From: an uncultured Oscillospiraceae bacterium
GTDB lineage: Bacteria > Bacillota > Clostridia > Oscillospirales > Oscillospiraceae
DNA: 63,479 nt
Assembly (NCBI GenBank): GCA_910584045.1
Contig: CAJTYO010000011.1
Location: 1-63,479 of the forward strand
Reading direction: 5' to 3'
The notes under the pieces were generated by a model. It ran no database searches. It worked only from the letters and a program-made list of their open reading frames with translations, and was not told the DNA's origin. The translations under genes and the position numbers were made by a program. Below, in pieces: positions 7,555 to 17,086 of the stretch. The number at the start of each line of letters is the position of its first letter. Position 1 is the first letter of the stretch.

Positions 7555-7875
7555 GTGGACTTCAAGCAAGGCGGACAAGCAATACAGCGCATACGCAAGG
7601 AGCGCGGCATGACCCAAGAACAGCTTGCCGAGATAACGAATGTCGCCTCCAATTCAATCTCACGAATTGAACGAGGGTTGCTGATGCCTGCTCTGCCTAC
7701 CCTGATCGACATTTGCAATGCCCTTGGGACTGGCGCTGATTCTATCCTGTCAGCCTATATTACGCAGGACACTCCCATTCGATGGACACCCTTGGCTGAG
7801 AAGCTGGGCGGGTTGGACTTGGAAAAACAGCATAAGATTGAAACGATTCTCGACTGTTTGATAGAAACGATTTAG
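7555..7875 (+). CDS. XRE-family helix-turn-helix regulator (GTG start)
   Basis: The 106-residue protein has a clean N-terminal helix-turn-helix (MTQEQLAEITNVASNSISR, then IERG and LPTLIDICNALG), and a short acidic-helical tail. GTG at 7555 is the start because AGGAGG lies eight bases upstream and no ATG fits. It reads toward the convergent hsdS gene and shares a strong bidirectional terminator with it. It could control the restriction locus, but its position at the 3' end of that locus makes this uncertain. Confidence 0.8.
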   Translation: MDFKQGGQAIQRIRKERGMTQEQLAEITNVASNSISRIERGLLMPALPTLIDICNALGTGADSILSAYITQDTPIRWTPLAEKLGGLDLEKQHKIETILDCLIETI

Positions 7876-7901
7876 ATAGTCCAAATGGTGCAGCATATAA
7901 A

Positions 7902-7955
7902 AATAAAGACTACAGGGACCCGCGCTAGAAGCGGTTTTGCCCTGTAGTCTTTATT
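7902..7955. terminator. Strong bidirectional terminator between XRE gene and hsdS
   Basis: AATAAAGACTACAGGG (7902-7917) is perfectly complementary to 7940-7955, with an inner GC pairing (CCGC with GCGG). A-rich and T-rich flanks give a U-tract in both directions, ending the XRE gene (plus) and the hsdR-hsdM-hsdS operon (minus). Confidence 0.9.
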
Positions 7956-8003
7956 CTTTGGATAATAAAATGCACTAGATGAAGTGAATTTCAAGAAATT
8001 TCT

Positions 8004-9392
8004 CTACAATACCGCTTTTATCAACTCCACCGAGCTTTCCTCCGCTGGGTCGTTTGTCCCCAGGTCGCCACGGAACGCACGAGCTAAAATCGCCTTTTTC
8101 ATGGTGTCGATTTGGGTGAGGACAGCTTCGGCGGCTTCTTTGGCATGCCCTTCAATATTAAGTAAATTTGTAATCGTAGATACAATTTCCATCTGTTCTT
8201 CTAAAGATGGAAGTTTTACGGGGAATCCTTTTAGCTGCGTTGAATTGATAGAGGCAAGATTGGTCGTTTGTTTGGAGCAACCCAAAAAGTATGCCTTTCC
8301 ATATTTGCTTCCTGCCTGAAAAGACAAAAAATAGGAGTTCAGAAGAGATTCATTTGGACGAACCACAAAAATGTGGTTTTGATGTAGACAATTAGGGATT
8401 TCTTCTTCCCAAACCGTTCCACGACCCAATTTATCGAAGTCCCCACCTTCAGTAAAAAGGACATCACCTCTTTTTAATGAATATCTTGCAATATTTGAGG
8501 GACTAACCTCGATTTCCTTTATTTCCGTCAAATCTAAAAATCCATCTTGCACATTAGCGACTCGTAAATAAGGAAGGAACACGGTTTTACCCTCATAACG
8601 TTTTCCTTTCATCAGCCCCGTTTGTAGAGATGCGACTTCCATAAGAGATTTGACTTCCCAGCTATCCAGCCCCACCCCATGCTCTTTTCTCCACCGCTCC
8701 GTCAGCTCCCCCGTAAACGCCTTATGCAGAATGGCAGACTTCCGCAGTTCAAACCCGTCCACAACAGCCTGTGCCTTTTCCTTCGCCTCATCCAGCTTGG
8801 CAAACAGGCTTTCTATGCGAGAGACAATGCGGTGTTGCTCAGTAAAGGGGGGGAGTGGAATAGGTTGTTGTTTTAACCATTCTGTACTCATATTGAGTTG
8901 TGCAGTACCCTTGGAGTTTTTTATGCAACTGTCCTGAAATTCTTTCCTTGACATATAAAAAAACAATAGTTTCTTTTTAAAAAAGGGGTTACTGAAACGC
9001 AGGCAACCAACTCGTTGATTTAATGCAGCAGGCAACATGCCACTATTCAAAAAAGCAATTCGACCAACATTTCCTGTTAAAGATATAAGCAAATCATCTG
9101 ATTCAAGCATATATTTCTTAATTTCCCGCTTGGCTTCAATTGGATAAAAAACAGGTTTATTATCTTCTAAATATCCATCTTGAACATTTGCTATTCTAAT
9201 TATTCGAATGCCCTTATCAACATATCTCTCACTTTTAAAAGCAAACCCATTCATAATCTCAACAGTATCTTGAAATCTTACCCAGCACCAATTCTCTGGA
9301 ATCGGATATGGCTGCTCCTCCACCGGCACAAGGGTTTGTTGCAGCTTTTCCTCTGGTGACAGTTCTTTTGCCGCCTTTTTCCCTCTTGCCAT
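8004..9392 (-). CDS. hsdS: Type I restriction-modification specificity subunit
   Basis: The 462-residue HsdS has the usual two target-recognition domains separated by conserved helical spacers. TRD1 follows PIPENWCWVRF (residues about 32-190), then PLPPFTEQHRIVSRIESLF and a coiled spacer ending in KAFTGELTERWR. TRD2 follows (about 250-410), then LPSLEEQMEIVSTI and the C-terminal KKAILARAFRGDLG. Each TRD reads one half of a split recognition site and directs both methylation and cleavage. The DNA coding for the TRDs is clearly more AT-rich than the spacers, a sign of TRD exchange. Its start shares one base with the hsdM stop. Confidence 0.95.
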   Translation of the reverse strand: MARGKKAAKELSPEEKLQQTLVPVEEQPYPIPENWCWVRFQDTVEIMNGFAFKSERYVDKGIRIIRIANVQDGYLEDNKPVFYPIEAKREIKKYMLESDDLLISLTGNVGRIAFLNSGMLPAALNQRVGCLRFSNPFFKKKLLFFYMSRKEFQDSCIKNSKGTAQLNMSTEWLKQQPIPLPPFTEQHRIVSRIESLFAKLDEAKEKAQAVVDGFELRKSAILHKAFTGELTERWRKEHGVGLDSWEVKSLMEVASLQTGLMKGKRYEGKTVFLPYLRVANVQDGFLDLTEIKEIEVSPSNIARYSLKRGDVLFTEGGDFDKLGRGTVWEEEIPNCLHQNHIFVVRPNESLLNSYFLSFQAGSKYGKAYFLGCSKQTTNLASINSTQLKGFPVKLPSLEEQMEIVSTITNLLNIEGHAKEAAEAVLTQIDTMKKAILARAFRGDLGTNDPAEESSVELIKAVL

Positions 9393-10810
9393 CAGTCCAC
9401 CTCCGACAGGGCCTTCAGCTCATTCACCACGCTCTGCAAGAGGTCCACCGCTTCTTCCAGCTGCGCGATGGCCACCTCGCCGCTCTCAATCGGGTCGGGC
9501 AAATCGTCATAGTCAACCACGGAATCATCCCGAATCAACCCCAAATCCAGGCTGTTACCCTTCAGGGCGATCTGCTCTCGAGTAAACACGTTCCACCGCT
9601 CATCCTGCACAGCCCGACGGTCTGCGGCCTCAAATGCCGCCTCAAAGTCCGTAAAATGCTCCGTTTTCAGCGGATTTGTCTTGCCGAAGGAGGGCATATT
9701 AGTGCGCAGGTCATAGAACCAGACCTCCTGCGTATTGCCCTTGTCCGCCCTGCCCCGGGTGAAAAACAGCACATTGGTCTTGACCCCCTGGGCGTAGAAA
9801 ATGCCGGTGGGCAGGCGCAGAACGGTATGCAGATTACACTTGTCCATCAGGTCAATCCGGATTTTCTCACCCTCGCCGTCCGCAAAGAGGACGTTATCCG
9901 GCAGCACCACAGCGGCGCGGGCTTTCCCGTCCGCGTTCAGACTGCGGTAAATATGCTGCAAAAAGTTCAGCTGCTTGTTGCTGGTGGTGTAGGTGAAGTC
10001 GTCACGGGTAGCGCGCTCGCCGCCCTTCTTCGTTCCAAAGGGAGGATTGGTGAGCACCACGTCATAACCTCTCATATTTTTGCCGAGATTGGACAGGGTA
10101 TCGCCCAGTGTGATGGTCCCCTCCATGTTGTGCAGCATGGCGTTCATCAGAGCCAGACGGTGGGTATCGTGTACCAGCTCCATGCCCGTAAAAGCCTCCG
10201 TGCGTTCAAAGGTAGCGGTGTCTGCGTCCAAATCAAAGAAGTCATCGGTCTGGTCCGCAACATACCGATGGGCGGCGATCATAAAGCCGAACGTACCGCA
10301 AGCGGGGTCGTTGCAGCGTTCCTTCGGCTGAGGTTTCACCAGACGGGTCATGACATCAATCAGCACCCGGGGCGTGAAATACTGTCCCGCTCCCGACTTC
10401 TTCTCGTTAGCGTTCTTCTCCAAAAGTCCCTCATACAGATTGCCAAGCCCCTCTTCCCGGGCAGAAAACCAGTCCAGCCCGTCAATGGTGGTGATGATCT
10501 TTTCCAGGTTTTTCGGCTCGTCAATGTTGGTGGCCGCTCCCTGATAGATTTCCCGCACACGGCCTGTACAGCTCTCACCCAGATGATTCAGCAGCTCCTT
10601 GTAGAATTTTTTCAATTCAATGCCGCTTTTGGCGGTGAGGCTGTCCCAGCGGTAGGCCTCCGGGATCTGGCTCTCTGCACCCGTCTCCTTCGCCATTTTC
10701 AAAAACAGGATATAGGTCAGCTCTGTCACATACTGATGGTAGGTAATGCCGTCGTCACGGAGAACGTTGCAGAGGTTCCAGAGCTTGGATACAATTTCTT
10801 GGGTGGTCAT
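9392..10810 (-). CDS. hsdM: Type I restriction-modification methyltransferase subunit
   Basis: The 472-residue HsdM is an N6-adenine methyltransferase. The N-terminal helical domain (KLWNLCNVLRDDGITYHQY) is followed by the AdoMet motif DPACGTFGFMIAAHRY and the catalytic NPPFGTKKGGER. Later come VVLPDNVLFADGEGEKIR and a helical tail that contacts HsdS. It forms the M2S modification enzyme and, with HsdR, the restriction complex. It overlaps hsdR by four bases and hsdS by one base, so translation is coupled. Length is normal and no motif is broken. Confidence 0.96.
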   Translation of the reverse strand: MTTQEIVSKLWNLCNVLRDDGITYHQYVTELTYILFLKMAKETGAESQIPEAYRWDSLTAKSGIELKKFYKELLNHLGESCTGRVREIYQGAATNIDEPKNLEKIITTIDGLDWFSAREEGLGNLYEGLLEKNANEKKSGAGQYFTPRVLIDVMTRLVKPQPKERCNDPACGTFGFMIAAHRYVADQTDDFFDLDADTATFERTEAFTGMELVHDTHRLALMNAMLHNMEGTITLGDTLSNLGKNMRGYDVVLTNPPFGTKKGGERATRDDFTYTTSNKQLNFLQHIYRSLNADGKARAAVVLPDNVLFADGEGEKIRIDLMDKCNLHTVLRLPTGIFYAQGVKTNVLFFTRGRADKGNTQEVWFYDLRTNMPSFGKTNPLKTEHFTDFEAAFEAADRRAVQDERWNVFTREQIALKGNSLDLGLIRDDSVVDYDDLPDPIESGEVAIAQLEEAVDLLQSVVNELKALSEVD

Positions 10811-13800
10811 GCGATTTTCCCTCCATCATCGTACAGATACTCGTTCAGCTCCAGGATAATGCTTTCCAGTTTATTTCCAAACACTTTATTGATCTTCGCA
10901 AAGCCGCCTTGTGCCTTAAAGCGCCCATCCTCATCGAATACAGTTACATTCAGTACAGATTCTTCCATCAGGTACTTTTCCATTCTGGTGATCCAGTTCA
11001 GCTCCTGCTTGGTGAAGGTATGTGCCTTTTTCAGCTTGTCCACCGCGCGTCTGATTCTGGCCTCATGGGAAATCAGGGTGGAGCCGATGGCGTACCGGCG
11101 AATCAAGCTGATAATATCTGCGGCAATTTCCTCATTGGTCATCTGGGAAACAGCCGTATTCAGCTGCTGGGTGGTAAAGCCCTCCCTGTCCAGCGTCAGG
11201 CGCAGGGAACGCAGCCCCTCGCGGGTCAGCTCCTTCGGCCTTGTGCAGACAATGTTCAATGCGGCGATCTCGTTCAGATTGGTCTTGACATAGTTTGCGA
11301 ATGCGTCCAAGTAGTCTTCGGGTTTGCTGCCGCTGCCGTAGCCCCTGGTATGCTCCAAAAGCTCATCCTCATGGTCGGAGATCACCACAGAGCGGCGGCC
11401 ATCCGGCTTGAACTGCGCCAGCATCTTGAATAGCTCCGCATTGGCAAGCAGACGGTTTTTGGCGTCCTCCGGCCTGCGCTGCTGAATGTCGTCAATGAAC
11501 TGGGTGGGGTCTTGTCCCCCGGTCATGCTGATAAAATGTTCCATGGTTTCAGCATCCATGCGCCGCTTTTTCCGTTGCAGCTTTGCAAGGATTTGATCGA
11601 TCTGGTTTTGCACCTGGCGTTCATCCTCCAGAACCTCCAGGCCATCCAAAAGCTGCTCAAATGTTGCGCTGGGGTTGGCAACGACGGGTTTCATGGTGTT
11701 GACCGCTTCCAGAGAATCATAAACGCCAACGGGGTCGTAGATTTCAAAATGGGTCTTGTGGATGTCAGGACAGCGGCGGGTGGCACGGCCCATCATCTGC
11801 TCAAACAGGATACGGGACTTCACACGGCGCATAAATACCAATGTTGTGATTGCGGGAACATCGATTCCCGTCGTCAGCAAATCAACTGTTACAACAATGC
11901 TGGGAAAGCGTTCATTCTTGAAGCGCTTGATGGCGTCCTTTACCTTTTTCTTGTTGCCGCCGCCGACAGAGCCGGTGATTTTCATAATGGCGTCATTGTC
12001 CACGCCCTTTTCCGTATAAATCTCCTTCAGAATTTTTACGATTAAATCGGCATGGTCATCATTAACGGCAAAAATCAAGGTTTTCCCCTGAACATCCGGA
12101 CTATCCGGGTCAATATCACGGGCGATTTCAGCCAAAACCGTTCGATTGAACGGCTCTGTTATGACCTGGCGGTTGAAGGCGTCCACATCGAAGTCCAATT
12201 CATCTTCCAACAGCTCGGAATTGGTGACTTCACCCGTCACAGGGTCATACCGTACAACGGTATCACCCTTCTTGTAATGAATGCCCTCCGCGCTTAATTT
12301 GGTAGACAGCCTATGGGGAGCGTCATGGTCAACCAGATACCCCTCGATCACCGCCTTCCGGTATGTATACTTGAATACAGGCTGTCCGAAAATCTCGGTT
12401 GTCTGTAGGGCTGGCGTTGCGGTCAGCGCAATTTTCACAGCGTCAAAATACTCTACAACGCAGCGGTATTTACTCTGATAATCGATCTGATCCCGGTAAA
12501 GGACTTCATCCTCGCCCATTTCCTTATCCAGGATATAGCCTCGATGCGCTTCGTCGATGATAACCAAATCATAGTCGGAAACAGCGGGCATGGTATCCTC
12601 GTCATTGTACAGGATTCGCTTGACCATGCTCTGAACCGTGGCAATCTGGATACGAGTCTCACGGTCTATATCCTTATCCTCTAAACCCTTGATATTGTAT
12701 ATATCATCAAGGGTCATTAAGTCCTCCAGCTTGACCTCCTGGAATACGTCAGAGGCCTGTTCACCTAAAGCGGTTCTGTCCACCAGGAAAAGGATTCTGC
12801 GGAACCGTCCCGTTTTCAGGAAACGGTAGATCATACCCAGAATGGTTCGGGTCTTGCCCGTGCCTGTGGCCATGGCAAGCAGGACATTACGCTGTCCGTT
12901 GATGATTGCTTCCTCAGCGGCCTTTATCGCTCTGACCTGATATTCATAGAGACTCAGACCGTCCTTGTCGCGCAGCAGGTCATAGGACATCTCCCGCAAG
13001 TCCTGATTCCTTGCGGAAATATCCTTATCAAGCAGCTCCATGATCCCCTCCGGGCTCATCCAGCCCCGCAGAGCTTTTGGCGCATTATCGGGCTGCCTCA
13101 AATCCAAAAACCATATACCGCTTTTGGTATCGTACTGCTCTAAATACGGCCTTCCGTTGGTGGCAAAGGTGAGCGGCACTTTATAGCTTCCCCACGTTCC
13201 AATCTGATAGGCTTTATCAGCACTGCGGATATTTCGGGAGTAATCTTTGCATTGATAGTCGATGACAGATGGAATATCCTTATGGATCGCCTTCGCCTCA
13301 ACCGTTGCGACCAACTGCATACCAACGAATAGAGCATAATCCACATAGCCCCGATTGCCAACCGTAGAATCCGTAGGCCATTCAGCGATAGCGATATTGC
13401 GCCCCTTTACAGGGCGCGTTCCCTTGGAATAGCGCAGCAGTTCGGTATTAGCCTCCCAGCCAACCTTGCGCAGCTGCTCGTCGATCAGATAGCGTGTTTC
13501 CGCCTCGGATTTGACGCGCTGGCTTGCGGCTTTGGCGGACTGCTTCTTTCGGACTTCTTTTTCTATGGTGGGAGCCGCCGCCGCTGCCTTCTCCGCCTCT
13601 TCGATCCACTGTGTCTCCTGAGCCTGTTCGCTCTGCTGATTGACGCTAACGGGTTCCAGTGTTTCAGATGGCATGACAAACGGCTGATTTTGATAATTCC
13701 AGTCCCCATAGGTCTGCATAAACCATTCGCATAGACTGTACGCCATTTGAAGCAATGTCTTTCCGTCTTCTACAGAAGCGTAGTTTTCATGTGTCGCCTT

Positions 13801-14073
13801 ATTGCGGCTGATGCGCAGGGCATGAAGGACCTCCTTCAAGTCACGGGTAATCATACCCTCGCGGAACAGACTGTTGATTCTGACTGCGGCTGTGTTATCC
13901 TGGGGCAGAGGGATTCGATCATAGGTGAAGCACAAATTGACTATCGTTTCGCCGATCATACCCAATTTCATCAGGCAGGAGTTGGAATCGCTATATAAAT
14001 ATTTTTCTGCTAGTTCACCGAAATTTGCCAGCACGGGGAAATGACTGTTCAAAAACGCAAAGTTTGATTTCAT
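10807..14073 (-). CDS. hsdR: Type I restriction endonuclease/translocase subunit
   Basis: The 1088-residue HsdR begins with a helical DUF4145-like domain (residues 1-125). A PD-(D/E)XK nuclease follows, with D245 in GYVDYALF and E259-x-K261 in VEAK. The SF2 motor has Walker A MATGTGKTRT at 401-410, DEAH at 507-510, TATPALQ, and DLLTTGIDVP with QMMGRATRR as late motifs. The C-terminal helices dock on HsdM. The DUF4145 start and overall size resemble EcoAI-type (family B) enzymes. All catalytic residues I can see are present. It is the first structural gene of the operon and follows a small HTH gene with a four-base overlap. Confidence 0.96.
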   Translation of the reverse strand: MKSNFAFLNSHFPVLANFGELAEKYLYSDSNSCLMKLGMIGETIVNLCFTYDRIPLPQDNTAAVRINSLFREGMITRDLKEVLHALRISRNKATHENYASVEDGKTLLQMAYSLCEWFMQTYGDWNYQNQPFVMPSETLEPVSVNQQSEQAQETQWIEEAEKAAAAAPTIEKEVRKKQSAKAASQRVKSEAETRYLIDEQLRKVGWEANTELLRYSKGTRPVKGRNIAIAEWPTDSTVGNRGYVDYALFVGMQLVATVEAKAIHKDIPSVIDYQCKDYSRNIRSADKAYQIGTWGSYKVPLTFATNGRPYLEQYDTKSGIWFLDLRQPDNAPKALRGWMSPEGIMELLDKDISARNQDLREMSYDLLRDKDGLSLYEYQVRAIKAAEEAIINGQRNVLLAMATGTGKTRTILGMIYRFLKTGRFRRILFLVDRTALGEQASDVFQEVKLEDLMTLDDIYNIKGLEDKDIDRETRIQIATVQSMVKRILYNDEDTMPAVSDYDLVIIDEAHRGYILDKEMGEDEVLYRDQIDYQSKYRCVVEYFDAVKIALTATPALQTTEIFGQPVFKYTYRKAVIEGYLVDHDAPHRLSTKLSAEGIHYKKGDTVVRYDPVTGEVTNSELLEDELDFDVDAFNRQVITEPFNRTVLAEIARDIDPDSPDVQGKTLIFAVNDDHADLIVKILKEIYTEKGVDNDAIMKITGSVGGGNKKKVKDAIKRFKNERFPSIVVTVDLLTTGIDVPAITTLVFMRRVKSRILFEQMMGRATRRCPDIHKTHFEIYDPVGVYDSLEAVNTMKPVVANPSATFEQLLDGLEVLEDERQVQNQIDQILAKLQRKKRRMDAETMEHFISMTGGQDPTQFIDDIQQRRPEDAKNRLLANAELFKMLAQFKPDGRRSVVISDHEDELLEHTRGYGSGSKPEDYLDAFANYVKTNLNEIAALNIVCTRPKELTREGLRSLRLTLDREGFTTQQLNTAVSQMTNEEIAADIISLIRRYAIGSTLISHEARIRRAVDKLKKAHTFTKQELNWITRMEKYLMEESVLNVTVFDEDGRFKAQGGFAKINKVFGNKLESIILELNEYLYDDGGKIA

Positions 14074-14294
14074 AGTACCGTCTCCTTGCTGGTATTTTGT
14101 AAAAATGAAGTTGCATTTTCAGATTTATGATGCTTGAATCTTTTGTCAGATGGTTTTTTAGAATCTGCTGGGATAAGCCAGGTTTTCCCCTTTTTGATTG
14201 CACCCTCTATCCGTCCATCCGCACACAGGAACCCAATCCTGCGTGGTGAGATATTCCACTTCTCAGATAGCTCCACTGTCGTTAAATATTCCAT
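14070..14294 (-). CDS. Small MerR/excisionase-like HTH protein ahead of hsdR
   Basis: The 74-residue product reads MEYLTTVELSEKWNISPRR, then IGFLCADGRIEGAIKKG and a TWLIPADS beta hairpin. This is the winged-helix pattern of excisionase/MerR-like DNA-binding domains. A basic Ser-rich tail follows. The ATG at 14294 is preferred because AGAGG lies five bases upstream; the longer TTG start has none. Its stop overlaps the hsdR start by four bases, so it is the first gene of the restriction operon and a likely regulator of it, holding back HsdR until the methylase has acted. The regulatory role is inferred. Confidence 0.7.
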   Translation of the reverse strand: MEYLTTVELSEKWNISPRRIGFLCADGRIEGAIKKGKTWLIPADSKKPSDKRFKHHKSENATSFLQNTSKETVL

Positions 14295-14454
14295 GTTCCT
14301 CTTCACACCTTGATACAAAATAAATCCAGTATTTATTATACATCATATATCGGAATAACGCAACAAAGTATTCCCTGCAAAACTGTTCTACGGAAGATCA
14401 TGCCATGATTATCGCTATTTTATCAGTTATATCTTATGAAACTCTATAATTCGA

Positions 14455-14484
14455 TTGACTTGCAGCTATATTCTGTGCTATTCT
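14455..14484 (+). promoter_or_regulatory. Sigma-A-type promoter for the first DUF4143 ATPase
   Basis: TTGACT (14455-14460), an 18-base spacer and TATTCT (14479-14484) lie 24 bases before the chosen start codon. Confidence 0.55.
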
Positions 14485-14507
14485 ACACAAGAGAGGAGTT
14501 GATCGTC

Positions 14508-15683
14508 ATGGTTATACGAGAGAACTATTTGGCGAAAATCCGTCCCTTTATCGGCAAGGACATCATCAAGGTATTGACCGGCATCCGGCGTGGCGGGAAA
14601 AGCGTCCTGTTGGAACAGATTCGTGACGAGATAGGCAGTCCTAATACCATCTTTCTAAACTTTGAGGATTTGGGAAACCAACACCTGTGCGCATATAACG
14701 CCCTTCATGACTATGTATGTGAGAAAATCGGAGACAGCAAGGAACAATTCTACCTGTTCTTCGATGAGGTTCAAGAGGTGCAGGGCTGGGAGAAGGCAGT
14801 CAACTCCCTGCGGGTGAAGTTTCATGCGGACATCTACATCACCGGCTCCAACTCCCGGCTGCTGTCCGGCGAACTGACTACCTATATTGCCGGGCGGTAT
14901 ATCTCCTTTGTTGTATACCCTTTTTCCTTTACAGAGTTTCAAATGGCTGACCCCGGACTTACTTTCCATCAATACATCCAGTATGGCGGTATGCCCTTTC
15001 TGTCCAGCATCAACTTCGAGCCGGAGATCAGCAAGAACTACCTCCAGGACATCTTCAACTCGGTGGTGCTGAAGGATATTGTCAAGCGCAACAACATCCG
15101 GGACGTTGACCTATTGGAGCGCATCATTGCCTATGCCCTGGCCAACGTAGGAAGGAGCTTTTCCGCCACCAGCATCTCCAAGTTCTTCAAGGCGGAAAAC
15201 CGCACCGTAGCCCCCGAAACGATCTTGAACTATTTGAAAGCCTGTGAGGAAGCCTATCTTCTGTACCGCTTCAAGAGCCAGGACGTCAACGGCAAGAAGG
15301 TATTGAAGGTCAACGAAAAATACTATGTGGCCGATCACGGACTGCGGGAAGCTGTCATCGGCTCGAACCTTCAAAATGTGGAGATCGTCCTGGAAAACAT
15401 CGTGGGCCTGGAGCTGCTTCGCCGAGGGTATAAGATTTATGTCGGTCGTATGGGGACGAGAGAAATCGACTTCGTGGGCGAGAAACAGGGGGACAAGCTG
15501 TATGTGCAGGTCTGTTGCCTGCTCAGTGATGAAGCTGCCATCCAGCGGGAATTTGGTTCGCTGTTGGAGGTCAGGGACAACTATCCGAAACTGGTTCTGT
15601 ATAAAGAAGGCTCTTTCCGGGGGAACTATGAGGGTATCCCGGCGATGAGGATTGAGGACTGGTTGGCTGGGAAAAATGTGTGA
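14508..15683 (+). CDS. AAA ATPase with C-terminal DUF4143 domain (first copy)
   Basis: The 391-residue protein has an N-terminal AAA domain with TGIRRGGKSVLL as Walker A, LFFDEVQEVQGWEKAV as Walker B with the family's DEVQ, and YITGSNSRLLSGEL as sensor. A C-terminal DUF4143 domain has an EIDFV strand that resembles a PD-(D/E)XK core, although the expected E-x-K is replaced by VQVCC. ATG 14508 is chosen because AGAGGAG stands nine bases upstream. Members are very common in anaerobes and of uncertain function. It is followed by a second member of the family under its own promoter. Confidence 0.85.
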   Translation: MVIRENYLAKIRPFIGKDIIKVLTGIRRGGKSVLLEQIRDEIGSPNTIFLNFEDLGNQHLCAYNALHDYVCEKIGDSKEQFYLFFDEVQEVQGWEKAVNSLRVKFHADIYITGSNSRLLSGELTTYIAGRYISFVVYPFSFTEFQMADPGLTFHQYIQYGGMPFLSSINFEPEISKNYLQDIFNSVVLKDIVKRNNIRDVDLLERIIAYALANVGRSFSATSISKFFKAENRTVAPETILNYLKACEEAYLLYRFKSQDVNGKKVLKVNEKYYVADHGLREAVIGSNLQNVEIVLENIVGLELLRRGYKIYVGRMGTREIDFVGEKQGDKLYVQVCCLLSDEAAIQREFGSLLEVRDNYPKLVLYKEGSFRGNYEGIPAMRIEDWLAGKNV

Positions 15684-15691
15684 AAACTGCG

Positions 15692-15720
15692 TTGTATTCC
15701 CCGAAAAAATGTGTTATACT
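15692..15720 (+). promoter_or_regulatory. Sigma-A-type promoter for the second DUF4143 ATPase
   Basis: TTGTAT (15692-15697), a 17-base spacer and TATACT (15715-15720) precede the start by 35 bases. The two ATPases can therefore be expressed separately. Confidence 0.6.
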
Positions 15721-15755
15721 ATTCTTGATCCCACACAAGAAGGGCTGGTGATGTG

Positions 15756-17048
15756 ATGAAGCGAAACGCCTTAGACGCTCTGATCCAGTGGCAGCACAGC
15801 GAAGACCGCAAGCCCATGGTACTCAAGGGCGCTCGGCAGGTTGGCAAGACCTGGCTCATGAAGGAGTTCGGGCAAGGCTGCTACGAACATTCCGTTTACT
15901 TCAACTTTGATGAAGAGGATGAATTGAAGTCCATCTTTGAAGCCAATAAAAACCCCCAGCGGATCATCGAATTGCTGTCAATGATCGTCGGTGAGAAGAT
16001 ACTTCCCGGCAAGACCCTGGTGATTTTTGACGAGATACAGGAGTGTCCCGCCGCCCTCAACGCCTTGAAATACTTCAAGGAAAGGGCCAACGAGTACCAT
16101 ATTATTTCGGCTGGCAGTCTCCTGGGGACGCTGCTGGCCCAGCCAAAGTCCTACCCGGTGGGCATGGTGAACCTGCTGGACCTCTCCCCTCTTACCTTCG
16201 ATGAATTTCTGGCGGCTGTGGAGCCTTCCCTGTATGAGTTCTACTGCGGCATCCAGAAGGAGCAACCTATTGAGGAGATTTTCCACCGCCGTCTGATGGA
16301 AGCCTGCAATAACTACTTCATCATTGGCGGGATGCCGGAGTGCGTGGCCTTATGGATAAAATATAAAGACCCGGCTAAGGTGGCTCAGATCCAGCGGGAG
16401 CTGATTGAGATATATGAGAACGACTTCTCCAAGCACAACGGCAAGGTCAACAGCGGCCGCATTCTGATGGTTTTCCGCAGCATCGTCTCCCAGCTTGCAA
16501 AAGCCAATGAGAAATTCATGTACGGTGCTGTCCGGGAAGGAGGACGGGCCAGAGACTTTGAGGAAGCGATAGAATGGCTCGTTTCTGCCGGGATGCTGAA
16601 CCGGGTCTACAATATCTCCAAGCTGGAGCATCCTCTTGCCGCTTTTGACAAGCTGGATCAGTTCAAGCTCTTTGTCTTTGACACCGGCCTGCTCAAGCAG
16701 ATGGCGGGGATCGACAACAGCGCAATTCTGTTGAAAAGCGATTACCAATTCAAAGGCCCCCTGACCGAGAATTTTGTTTTGCAGCAGCTCCGAGGCCAGT
16801 TCGAGGTAGAACCCCGCTACTACTCCGACAAAAACGGTGAGATTGATTTTGTGGTGCAATACGGAACAGAGATCATCCCCATTGAGGCCAAGGGCGGCGA
16901 GGACAAATCAGCCCCTTCCTTCAAGCGGTATATTGCTGAAAAGCAGCCGGAACACGCTCTGCGATTCTCTAAGCGCGGCTACCGGAAGGATGGGTATATT
17001 ACCAATCTTCCGCTATATCTGGCGAAAAAAACAAGGGAACTGCTTTAG
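15756..17048 (+). CDS. AAA ATPase with C-terminal DUF4143 domain (second copy)
   Basis: The 430-residue protein has Walker A LKGARQVGKTWLMKEF, Walker B VIFDEIQECPAALNAL and sensor ISAGSLLGTLL, then a DUF4143 domain. That domain ends with EIDFVVQYGTEIIPIEAKGG, an intact PD-(D/E)XK-like D...E-x-K. This copy keeps the putative nuclease residues that the first copy lacks. The sequences are clearly different subfamilies, so this is not a recent duplication. ATG 15756 or the GTG three bases earlier could be the start. Its function is not established; the island context suggests defence or element maintenance. Confidence 0.85.
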   Translation: MKRNALDALIQWQHSEDRKPMVLKGARQVGKTWLMKEFGQGCYEHSVYFNFDEEDELKSIFEANKNPQRIIELLSMIVGEKILPGKTLVIFDEIQECPAALNALKYFKERANEYHIISAGSLLGTLLAQPKSYPVGMVNLLDLSPLTFDEFLAAVEPSLYEFYCGIQKEQPIEEIFHRRLMEACNNYFIIGGMPECVALWIKYKDPAKVAQIQRELIEIYENDFSKHNGKVNSGRILMVFRSIVSQLAKANEKFMYGAVREGGRARDFEEAIEWLVSAGMLNRVYNISKLEHPLAAFDKLDQFKLFVFDTGLLKQMAGIDNSAILLKSDYQFKGPLTENFVLQQLRGQFEVEPRYYSDKNGEIDFVVQYGTEIIPIEAKGGEDKSAPSFKRYIAEKQPEHALRFSKRGYRKDGYITNLPLYLAKKTRELL

Positions 17049-17086
17049 CGGCTATACTTTAGAGAAAAAAGAGGACATCCAATCAT

